From: Lepidostoma basale
Lineage: Eukaryota; Arthropoda; Insecta; Trichoptera; Lepidostomatidae
DNA length: 64,000 nucleotides
Assembly: GCA_022606425.2 (NCBI GenBank)
Contig: JAHDVF020000729.1
Coordinates: forward strand, 496,001-560,000
Direction: 5' to 3'
In this document: positions 32,441-41,771 of the stretch, in pieces
Position numbering within the stretch: position 1 is the first letter of the stretch
Layout: every line of letters begins with the position of its first letter
Program-made: the position numbers and the translations under genes
The notes under the pieces: generated by a model
What the model saw: the letters and a program-made list of their open reading frames with translations, nothing else
What the model was told of the DNA's origin: nothing
Database searches by the model: none

Positions 32441-32978
32441 AGTCAGATTATTAAATCGATTTATGATACGAACATATTTTATAGAAAGCATCTTTATTAT
32501 AAAAGGATAAATTCAGTATAATTCATTTTGTGATTTCTTTTCGTAAATCTGGTTTGATACGTAAAATATAGATTTGTTAGTTGAATTATGTGTTAACAAT
32601 ATTATTGGAACTAACTTTGTGGTTACAATCGTGAAATTACTTTTTACCAAGCACTTACCATACTTCCATAATGGTCGTATTTAATCGGCGCAAAAACAAA
32701 ACTTAATGATACAATTTTTATAATTCTTAGTACCAAAAAAGGGGTAAAGTCTTACGCAAATGATATGTGAATGACAATGAAATTTTAAAATTGAATATTG
32801 ATGAAAAAATTTGTTATGTAGGAGTTCCGTTATATTTTATGGGAGTGGCATATTTCTTTTACACTTTATGCCCATTTCAAACTTGTAAATACAATGTTGC
32901 TGTAATTAAACTAATGATAGGATAAAATGTCTAATAAAAGTATTATTATTTAGCTTTGAAAAAATATTGTTTCATTAT
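32441..32978. other. Unassigned AT-rich DNA
   Basis: Nothing recognised. Confidence 0.35.
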
Positions 32979-32979
32979 T

Positions 32980-33058
32980 CATGTATGGAACCCTCATGTA
33001 TGTAAGTGAAGCTTGGAGCTGGCAAAAGAAGGATGAAAGCAGGATAAACGCCGCGGAC
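32980..33058 (+). mobile_element. TTAG-tailed LINE, short internal piece
   Basis: Encodes SEAWSWQKKDESRINA and stops matching at about 33058, just before a tRNA-derived SINE. Confidence 0.6.
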
Positions 33059-33092
33059 GCTAGCCACACAGTTCCGCTTCTCCTAATACGGA

Positions 33093-33330
33093 CAAGACGA
33101 CCTTCGTGGCAGAGTGGTAAGAGCTCTGACTTCCGTGCCGAAGGTCCTGGGTTCGATTCCCGGCGATGGCAGTGTTATTGTCACGCTGTCTTTGGTCTGG
33201 TGTAGAATTCACGTGACAATAAAATGGCGATAGATTGGCTACCTATCACATGTCACGAGAATCAATATAATAACTAAAAAATAAAATTGTATACAGTAAT
33301 TGGGTCCAAACGACCTGTTGTGTACATAAA
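33093..33330 (+). mobile_element. tRNA-derived SINE, family 1
   Basis: The head at about 33097-33171 is tRNA-like, with an A box (TGGCAGAGTGG) and a B box (GGTTCGATTCC) at normal spacing. It is followed by a non-tRNA body (GTCTTTGGTCTGGTGTAG, CACGTGACAATAAAATGGCG, ATGTCACGAGAATCAATATA) and an A-rich end. RNA polymerase III is the expected transcriptase. Minus copies lie at 9130-9345 and 44825-44960. Confidence 0.8.
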
Positions 33331-33612
33331 AAAATAATAAAAAGACATGGCGAAATTTTTGAACTCGTATTTGAATAATTTTCCTTCATTTATTGAAATA
33401 TATCAATAGCATCACAAAATTTGAGATTCCAATACATTAAAGATGCAGATTTAAAATATTAAATATATAATAGTTTACACAGTATGAAGAGATAAAAAAA
33501 AATATTCATGACAAATTAATAAAATAAAATATTAATGTTGTTATTTGAAAGTTCGTGGTAGAAATTCATTGTAAATAAAATTAATTTAAAATTTCTTTAT
33601 AGTACAGTATAT
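33331..33612. other. AT-rich DNA
   Basis: Nothing recognised. Confidence 0.35.
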
Positions 33613-33614
33613 TA

Positions 33615-34010
33615 AAACTAACTAACTAACCATCACGCCGTCTATCCAAAGGGGTAGGCAGAAAGAATGGACTGCTACACTTTTCTTTCCTGACATATTT
33701 CTCTTGCTTCCTCAACATTCATGCATCGTGACATGCACGCGCGTCGATTTCTCAGACTCCTCACATGGCCGACATTCAAATTTTGATTTATTTGATCGTG
33801 CCACATTTTCCTCGGTCTTCCTCTATTTCTGGTTCCATTTACATCGTTAACATTTACTTTTTTTACCATTCTTTCTATGTGTCCAAACCATCTTAATGAT
33901 CCTTTCATTATTATGTTCATAACACCATCATTCGCACCGCATTCACTTCTTATATTTTCATTCGACACTATCATACATAGAGTATCACACATTCGTCTAA
34001 GAGATTTTTA
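33615..34010 (-). mobile_element. TTAG-tailed LINE, 3' fragment
   Basis: Tail at 33615-33632, then a minus frame 33992-33675 with MKGSLRWFGHIERMV, NRGRPRKMWHDQINQNL and NRRACMSRCMNVEEAREICQ. 5'-truncated. Confidence 0.8.
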
Positions 34011-34348
34011 AACAGTTCAAACAGAATTTTTACAACATTATTTTATTTTAATTATTTACGGAAAATGTGCTAAATTTAAAAAAAAACGGTGGATTCGTGG
34101 AACATATATTAAATAGACAATATGTGCAACATCTAAAAAGAACATTTTGTGTTAAATTATTATTATTTTGTTATTTTATTTTATATCATTGAATTTTATA
34201 TTATTTGTTTTAGATTTATTTTGTGGGTGTTGGACGATCGAAGTGTGCGCGGGAGATGCCTTTTGGTGGCGATGAGGTTCGCAACCCATCACACCGCGTC
34301 TCCCGCGGGGCGAAAAGAGAAGGATCGAGTGCCGCATCAGTAAAAGTG
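34011..34348. other. AT-rich DNA with a short coding-like GC-rich block
   Basis: 34215-34340 is GC-richer and open on plus, but its translation matches no family I recognise. It abuts a LINE terminus and may belong to another repeat. Confidence 0.3.
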
Positions 34349-34349
34349 T

Positions 34350-34418
34350 GACAGTCCATTCTTTCTGCCTACCCTTTCGGGGAGACGGCGTGATGGTTAG
34401 TTAGTTAGTTAGTTTAAA
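34350..34418 (+). mobile_element. TTAG-tailed LINE, 3' terminus only
   Basis: GACAGTCCATTCTTTCTGCC through GGCGTGATGG and four TTAG units. Confidence 0.75.
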
Positions 34419-34569
34419 ATCCACTTAGGTTTGTGGCTTCGATCGGTTTCGGCTGCTCGCTACCATCTTCTGCACTATATTCTTCTGGTCCAGATTGAAA
34501 CTAGCGAAGAAAAATAAAATAAAATACATTCACAATTTTAACAAGGATAGTGCTTCCCTCAAGAGAGCC

Positions 34570-35085
34570 ACACTATAATAAAATAAATCGACCTCTGGAA
34601 GCGATCCGGTTTAGCAGATTGTTCTGCCTACCGGCATAACCATTGGTAAATTGATTCCGCTTCGTGGGAGATGAAACAGTCTGTGGTCTCTTTGTTGAGG
34701 ATAATTATCAGGAATGAACATCACTACATCACTCAAGATTGTGATGTAGGTCTGTTCTGAACACCCAAGTGAACGTCTCGTCTCCTCCCAAATCTGTCAG
34801 AAAGAGAAACAGGTAATATCTATACTCCCCAACATAAAGACATTTCTTCTGCAACCTCACCACCATCAGGGAATATTGGGGCACCCAAATAATGGAACTG
34901 ACTTCCCACCAGATAATTTTAGAGTAACTTCAGCATGTGAATGTTACACAAGATCTTGACATTCCTAATGACAAATTCAAACATTTTGAGGGAACTATTA
35001 CATAATAAAATTATGAGAAGAATAAACGGCAAGCGAGCATCGAACAACATCCCCAGATCCATGGATGTTACCAAAATATTGAAAT
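34570..35085 (-). mobile_element. Decayed relative of the two-ORF LINE at 13975-17600
   Basis: Blocks such as CGACCTCTGGAAGCGATCCG and CCATTGGTAAATTGATTCCG line up in order with 14165-14780 of the intact element. Indels destroy the frame. It represents the ORF2 C-terminal region. Confidence 0.7.
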
Positions 35086-35465
35086 ACACTTTGTAAGTAG
35101 ATAAAATAATAATTGTTTTTAATTAATTTAATAAGCTATCACGATTGTGAAAGTTGTCATCCTTCTTCACTTCAAAAAAATTAACACTGAAGAAGTAAAA
35201 AGTTTAAAAACTATGTGTTGTGTTATAACAAAGTGTATTTCATTATTTTTCAAATCAATCATAGAATTTTACTAATTCAGGACTCTCAAATATATCCACA
35301 TGGAATGTGTGTAGATGAAAAATGATACAAAAAATGAGTGAAGTGAATGTAAGAAAATAAGTTTAGGAATCTTCATATCCTTTATAAAAAGATTCCTAAA
35401 ATATATTCATATGTTAAGTTTCTTTTCATGGGAGACATATTATTTAAAATAAGCATAAAAGCCAG
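35086..35465. other. Unassigned AT-rich DNA
   Basis: Nothing recognised. Confidence 0.35.
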
Positions 35466-35466
35466 T

Positions 35467-35937
35467 TTATGAACATAAAATATTGTTTGTACTTTCCTTT
35501 CGTTGCCATCCAACCTTGCGTGAAGAAGTATCTTTGGAATCATCAGTTGCGGCATCAGGTAGGTCAGGGTGACTCCATCCAGGGAAGATCCCAAGTCCAG
35601 GGAGACTCCATCCAGGGAAGATCCAAGTCCAGGGTGAGTGTTGCAAGTGCGATGAGCTCAATTGATTCGTTTTTGAATAATTTGGGGGCCCCGAAAGGGG
35701 CCCGGAAAGGAAGGAAAGGGAGGGGACAGAAGGAAACCGGCCAGAGGAGCAGGACGTAGAAGGGACAGGATGCCCCTGTGGCCGTAGGAACATTTCTCGA
35801 TCTATGAGTAGTCTAGAAACACCAGTACGATCTAATTTGTCGGACTTGTTGGAGTTCTTTCTTCCAATATCACAATTTACTTTTATATCACTCGGGTCGG
35901 CGAAAGAAATAATTTTCAGAATGTGCCGGAGAAACAT
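35467..35937 (-). other. Unrecognised ORF, 156 codons
   Basis: The frame starts MFLRHILKIISFADPSDIKV, then becomes Ser/Pro-rich, and includes an imperfect 33-bp tandem duplication at 35563-35635 (GGWSLPGLGIFPGWS-like repeats). Upstream (35940-36110) is a GC-rich, CpG-containing stretch suited to a promoter or 5' UTR. I do not recognise the protein. It may be an exon, a non-coding transcript or chance. The plus-strand ORF at 35469-35759 overlaps it and is no more convincing. Confidence 0.25.
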
Positions 35938-36110
35938 CTTCTCGGGAGACTGTGATATGCCAGAGTGGACAGGTACTTAGTCTTGCGCAGGCGGAAGGAT
36001 CTCGGAAACTGAATGTCGGCGGAGGATGGAGATGGCGGCGAGGGGCCGGAGCGCGCACCGCGGTGTCTTCTGGTGATGTCCGGTTCTCCCGCGATGAGGA
36101 TGAAGTATGA

Positions 36111-38692
36111 TAATTCGGTTTGCTTAATAGTTATGTCTTAAAATTAACATACGTGTCTCTTGTTCAGATAAAATGAATGAATATCCTATCGGTTGTACAT
36201 CACAGTTTAGATTCAGATCTTCCCAAGTCTCGCACAAGTACGGGTAGTATCATTACAAAGGGAGAGCCGCAGCGGCAACTACAACTTTAAACCATTAATT
36301 GACGGAAAATCAGAACTGAGATCATATTACATGTACAATATGAAAATAATGATTATCTTTAAACAGTCGTATAAAGTTCATCGATATAATTTTATCGAAC
36401 CAAAAACAAAATTAAGCCAAGATATTTGCGATAAACAAAAATATTTTTTTAACTAAAAGTATTCTCTATATCTCCTCGGGGTGTCCCCAGGGGGCACACA
36501 CACTCACACCACCTTTCACACGATTGATATCCATGTAGTACAGATTATGAGGAAAGGGGCAATAAACATTATAACAACACTATTATTCACACTGCAGCAG
36601 CCGACAAGTCTGCCAGTGGACTGACAATAATTTATACAAAATGATTCCTTGATCAAATTTACAACTGAATTAATAACAATATCTACGAGAGTGGGGGGGT
36701 GGCAAGTATAGGACACAGATTTCAATCACATACACATGCACGCACACACAACACACTGACTGCGACAAATAATAGCCGGACCCCTCTCCTTTGAGGGCGG
36801 GACGTGCCTCTTACATTATTATTATTTAATATTTATTTTCTTGTCCCCTTACTCCGAAATACTCAGGAGGACAGACTATTAAAATGTCAAAATTTAAATG
36901 AGTAATACATTTTTGTACTGTTTGTATTCCAAACATGCCTTTTCTTACTTCACCAAATATCACATGCGCACATCACTTCCACAGGATACAACACGAGGGA
37001 AAATATTGTCACAACAATTGTCATTATATACATTACAGTAGCTTAATGGCCGCGCGGGCTGCAGATTTCCCAAGTCCTAAATACAATTGCCATGAAAATA
37101 TTTAATCTCTTTAGTAAAATAATAAAAAAGTTATTACATAATGATAAACCTACGAGCAGATGGAGAAATGCTGACATTGAAGAGGAGGTTCCTGCGGAAT
37201 CTTGGCTCTCCTGCCAAACCTTACACTCCTCGCAACTCTAGACATTTGACAAAATTGTGATCAACAGAGCCCATTCGCGGCAACAGTCCCATCACATTCC
37301 CGTCAGACACAGCGGCCGTGGAATGTTATGTCTTCCTCTCGCCAGCGGGCGGCGCAAGTACAGTGCCCGCTGGTCCACATTCACACATCCACCTCACAGT
37401 GGCCGTCACATTCTCCGTACATATGGCTCGGCTGGGCAGCAGAGCCGCGGGCGGGGGCGAGCATGTGTTGATTTATATAAAACTAACATGGCACGCCGGG
37501 CCAGCCCGCGGCCACTATGGCTAACAACTTAAGCGATAATAAAGAAATGCAACGGGCCCCGAAGGAGGCGAGCCCTGCCACGCCTGCCGCTTACTGTACT
37601 TTATAAAAGATTTCACTTTTTTTTTTGCCTCCGTGTCACCGTGAAGGGTGGAGTTGGAGATTTTTATAATTTTATTAAGATACAGTAGAAACAATTTGGG
37701 AGCAGTAAACAAAGACACATCTTCCATCGGATAAGGGGGATAAAATAAGAGAAGAGATAACACTAAGAGCAAGCGGGAGGCGAGGGAGGGCGCGCGGGCC
37801 CCCGGGCTAATGGCGACGACTCGCCATTCAACAATTTCATCAAATATCACAGTTGTAACATCTTTATAGATTTTGTAGGCAAACTAATTCTAATATTACA
37901 TTCCATCAATTTTATAATCAACGTTGTTCTCTTACCGAGAGGGGCTCCTCACAAATTTCCTTATTTTGGGCATCTTCATGCGATAACTATTCCTAGCCAT
38001 TCCTATAACAAGGACATACATCTATTGCCAAATATAATTAATTTAAAACGATGGAAACAGAAGGATGTTCCTCAGAACATCAATGTTTTCACCGAGAATA
38101 GATAAAAATGTATTTTTAGGAATTGTTATAAAAATGACTTAACAAACGGGATTTAACAATAATTTCTTATCGCATTCGGATTCTTTCGATATCAAATATC
38201 TCAAAACTATATTAAAATTAATATTTAATATATGGATAACATTAGTTTCAATTTTGTGGATAAAAAAAAACATGACAGAAATTTCCCTCTTTTCCTTGAA
38301 AAATGGAAGAGGAAAAGTTGCCATCCGATGTGGTTTGTACGTGTACAACATGTACAGGGTCGATCAAATAAAAATAACCTAAACGTAAAAAGATAAAACT
38401 TCCGGACGGCCCTTGAGGGAGTAAAAGTGAAGCGAGTCACATGAAGTAAAACGAGCCGGAGCTTTGTCTTTCCACCGGGACGCCCCTTCTCAGAACCTCA
38501 TATCTTCCAACGATCACACGGACATTTAATTCTAAAAATTTAAACATTTTATATACAATTTAAAAATAATTAAAGCGAGTGGCGGCGGGCAGGGCGGAAC
38601 TCCGAACGAGATTCGACTTCCTGAGAGTCCGCGGAGCAGTTAGCTCCGGCTGTTCCGCCGTGCCCCCCGCCTCCAGCGAGACTTCGGAGGAC
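36111..38692. other. GC-richer non-coding block, probable PNRC 3' UTR or flank
   Basis: Directly downstream of the PNRC-family coding region (minus). It has no recognised transposon, which contrasts strongly with the rest of the window. Several ORFs (37257-37532 plus, 37521-37850 minus) lack family resemblance. I infer a long 3' UTR and/or conserved regulatory DNA. The 3' end of the transcript was not located. Confidence 0.4.
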
Positions 38693-38980
38693 TTATGCTT
38701 GCACGTTGAGCAACAGCTTCAGGCCACGGGCGAAGTCGGGCTCCGCCCTGGTCCAGTGCGTGGGTGGTCGGGGCAGCGCCGCGGGGGCCGGGGACTCGCC
38801 CCACTTGCTCCCCGCGTACGCCAGCGACGGGGGCGGGCTGCCGAGCCTGAACACGGCCGAGCTCTCCCGCCGCGCTGGGCCCGCCCTCGGCTGCAATCTG
38901 CCGGCCTTCCTCTGCGTGCCGGCCGCTGCCCCTAATCTCTCGGCACTCTTGGCCACCATCCTCCCGTGCGAGTTAGTCAT
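38693..38980 (-). CDS. PNRC-family (proline-rich nuclear receptor coactivator) protein, 95 residues
   Basis: The ATG at 38980 (MTNSHGRMVAK) gives 95 residues with a single exon. The C-terminal half carries the family signature: AYAGSKWGESPAPAALPRPP, THW, and an end in LKLLLNVQA. The vertebrate PNRC1/PNRC2 counterparts are [22 protein letters not shown] and LKTLLKVQV. In vertebrates PNRC2 bridges UPF1 and the decapping activator DCP1A in mRNA decay and also binds nuclear receptors. The N-terminal part is short and basic (about 139 residues in human PNRC2). The frame is open upstream to 39028 without an ATG. The surroundings at 38980-39480 are GC-rich and promoter-like. The identification rests on the C-terminal motif. 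Confidence 0.8.
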   Translation of the reverse strand: MTNSHGRMVAKSAERLGAAAGTQRKAGRLQPRAGPARRESSAVFRLGSPPPSLAYAGSKWGESPAPAALPRPPTHWTRAEPDFARGLKLLLNVQA

Positions 38981-39500
38981 CCTCTTCTTCCGATGTTGGA
39001 TCGTCACGGCTACCCGCCGATTTGACAATAATACGCACCGAAACTTCGATATAACTAAAATTCTGTTCGTAAGAGTATCACAGAGCGAAACACTGCAGAC
39101 TCAGTCCTTTTAAAGCTTCAATTTCATGTATGTAATACTTTATATTCTGCTTTGTGCGACAGCTGTCGGCCTCTCGCATAATTTCGGATCTCGGCCGTTT
39201 CGACAAAATGGTCGCCGAACTAGGCGAACAAAGAACTTTCCAATACGCTAAACCTCACGCTTTCAAATAGCCTTACCGACAGCTGCCAGTTAACACCAGT
39301 CTATAAAATTGATAAAATCAAATGTTTATATAATCTAACGTCTGAATTAACAACTTTCTCGGATTATTTTGTTCGTATTCAGACGATTCACCACTGAACT
39401 CCCACAACCGCGCGTCTATTTCACTATGCTTCACCTCTCACAATTGTACTGCGTCACGGCAAAATAGTGTATTTATGCTCCATAATATTTTAACACATTC
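38981..39500 (-). promoter_or_regulatory. Putative promoter and 5' UTR of the PNRC-family gene
   Basis: A CpG-containing, transposon-free stretch directly upstream of the ATG, without a coding frame of its own. A transcription start cannot be assigned from sequence alone. Confidence 0.35.
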
Positions 39501-40074
39501 ACATGAATACACAAAGTTTGGTCATTATGGCCGCCATATTGCAAACTGCAACCAATGAAACGAATTCTTATCCAAATACAGTGATATTATTGGTCTTCTA
39601 AATTTAGAAAGGTATCAAAAAGAATTAGTCGTTGGACATGTTAATTTCAAATAATATTGCCAGTGCTATAAAATATATTTGTCTTTAGTTCTTGTTTAGA
39701 ACATAAAATCAATTTATATTATTGACTCTATTATTTTGAAATGAATTTCGTTAGGGGTTAATAAAAATGTAATTGTTTTTTAACGAAATTTTATCAGTGA
39801 TTAGTTATTTTTAAGGTTGGTGGCTCATGAGGTAATTCTAATAGGTCTTAGGTTCCCAATCTTTTCTGGACCACCGATTATATAAAATAGTGGAATATTG
39901 TTACACATCTACATTTTATTTTTCCATTTATCGAAACGTGCTTGATTGTGTGATTCGCGTTATTGCCTACCAACTTGCAAAGGCTCATCGGTGACAATAC
40001 TAAACAAAATTAAACCGAAATTTATATCTCTACTCGTTACCGCCACCACTGAAGCCTCCAGCGCTCACTACCGC
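39501..40074. other. AT-rich DNA with a hAT-like repeat end at about 39845-39920
   Basis: GGTTCCCAATCTTTTCTGGACCACCG at about 39851 resembles the ends of hAT/ZBED-type elements (GGTTCCCAACCTTTTT). A second version lies at 40961-41060. No coding gene was seen. Confidence 0.4.
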
Positions 40075-40625
40075 CCTTACTTTCTTGACCATTATTTCTC
40101 CATCCATGCGCTCCATATGTCCGAACCAACGCAGCGACCCTTTCATAATTTTGTTCATAATACCTTACTCTACACTCCTTTCTTATATTAGCATTTTAAA
40201 TTCTGTCATACATCGTTCTACCACACATACGTCTTATCTTTTTTTTTTTAAAGACTAATATCAAGGATTTACATCAATGATATTAGAATATATTTTACAA
40301 TCTTCAATGTGAGCAGAAAATAGATCATTATTATGAAGAAGGAATCTGGTCGTGTCCAGGCTTGAACCCATGTCCCCTGGATCAGAAGCCAAGCGTTCTA
40401 TCCCCTAGACCACCACCCGGTTTTATTCTGCTCTCACCTCTACTGCATTTATTCTGCTCTCATGCTTAATTTGCCAGTTCCATGCTTCGCTTCCATACAA
40501 GGGTTGGGACCAGAACTCCATTGTGAACGGCCATATTCGATTTCATTGATAAATTCTTGTTTCCAATAACTATATTTAAAGCTCCATTCACATTGTTACC
40601 TGCACCAAACCTTCTTTCGACGTCA
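40075..40625 (-). mobile_element. TTAG-tailed LINE, interrupted by a SINE
   Basis: The parts at 40075-40230 and 40425-40625 together follow the reference order (RWFGHMERMDGE-like, then the SEAWNWQ-like region). The element at 40232-40424 is inserted between them. Both halves are decayed. Confidence 0.7.
40232..40424 (-). mobile_element. tRNA-derived SINE, family 2
   Basis: On the minus strand, a tRNA-like head has an A-box region (GGTGGTCTAGGGGATAG) and a B box (GGTTCAAGCC) about 40 bases apart. A short body and a T-run (plus 40231-40241), the complement of an A-tail, follow. It lies inside a LINE copy and is therefore younger. Unrelated to SINE family 1 in its body. Confidence 0.6.
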
Positions 40626-41738
40626 CATTTTTTTTTATGTAACGGTATGACATCACTCTTAGTGGAAACAATACTTAGGACGTATGTATTGTAAGGAAAC
40701 TTAGTTCTGGCAAAAACGAGAATATTCTGTGGGTCATACGATCCAGCAATAAGTTCTCTTATTGGTTTTTATCTACCGTAAGAAACTTCTCTTCAGAAAT
40801 TAATAAGATTATTTCCTACAGGTTCAATTTTTATTGAACACAGTAGCAGATCTCTTCGCAGTTCCTGCGAGCATTTGTCTTACCTTTAGTGTTTTATTAT
40901 TTGAATCAAAGATCCTCCTCATGAATTCTACACATTGTTGGTTCACTTTACACCATAGGAACCCAACCTTTTCTGGACCACCACCACCTTTACAAGAAAA
41001 GAAAAAAATCCAACTCCCATAATATTATAGTAATACCAAATAAATATTGTTACACATCATCGATATCTATTTAAAATAACAAAGTTTCAAATGCATTAAA
41101 AATGCTTCCTTGACACCCTCAACTCTGGACTCGCTGCCGCCCTCATGGAAAACCCTGATGGCCACTGGGGAGCGGTGCCGTCCCCTTTGGGAGCCCACGG
41201 CTTACACCAACAATCTTTGCTCGGTCAAAGCTCCAAAATTAGCACTTCGATTTTTTCTATGACTTCAGGGATCCCCGCAGTGTAATCTTTCAAGTAACGC
41301 TTCCTTGCCAGTACACTAGAATCTTTGCTTAAGTGTTCTGAAACTAAATAAATTGTGGTTTTTGGGTATCTAAAGAATCAAATTATTCTTGTTTCTGAAA
41401 ATCCAGTGCAAATCCCTTTAACAATTATGGCGTTATATTAAACTTCACCCTTTGTTTCAACATTGTGATCATTTTGAGGTTACAACTATTTAACGCAAAG
41501 ATTGCCCTGGATTCTCTGTAATCAGCGTTTGAATCTTTCAATGACTTCAGACCTTCATTTGACGATTCTGAAGCCTAATATTATAAACTGTGGATTGAGG
41601 GTATCTAAAGAAACTTATTATCTCTGCTGCTGTGTGCCCAATGCGAAAGTCTTCAACAAATATTTCTCTTTTACAATACTCGGCACTTTTTTTCAACAGT
41701 GTGTACAGAAAAGTAAAGAATTAGATGCAATTCAAGGA
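40626..41738. other. Transposon debris between LINE and Mtr4
   Basis: Includes a hAT-like end (40961-41060) and two related stretches (about 41345-41385 and 41578-41615, GGGTATCTAAAGAA). A minus-strand segment reads KRYLKDYT..IPEVIEKIEVLILEL at about 41225-41310, which may be transposase-derived. No intact gene. Confidence 0.35.
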
Positions 41739-41744
41739 TTTATT
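41739..41744 (-). terminator. Polyadenylation signal of Mtr4
   Basis: AATAAA on the minus strand, 28 bases after the Mtr4 stop codon. Confidence 0.5.
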
Positions 41745-41771
41745 TAGTAATATATATTTCACTATTTTTTT

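Noticed and set aside
33097..33171. Functional tRNA gene
   Set aside because: A and B boxes are present, but the sequence continues into a repeated body found at two other places in the window, so it is the head of a SINE.
37257..37850. ORFs of 68 to 109 codons on both strands
   Set aside because: GC-rich chance frames in a likely untranslated region. No domain or start context.
38579..38935. GC-rich ORF of 118 codons on plus, and the plus ORF at 38706-39113
   Set aside because: Both are antisense to the PNRC-family coding region, whose motif on minus is specific.
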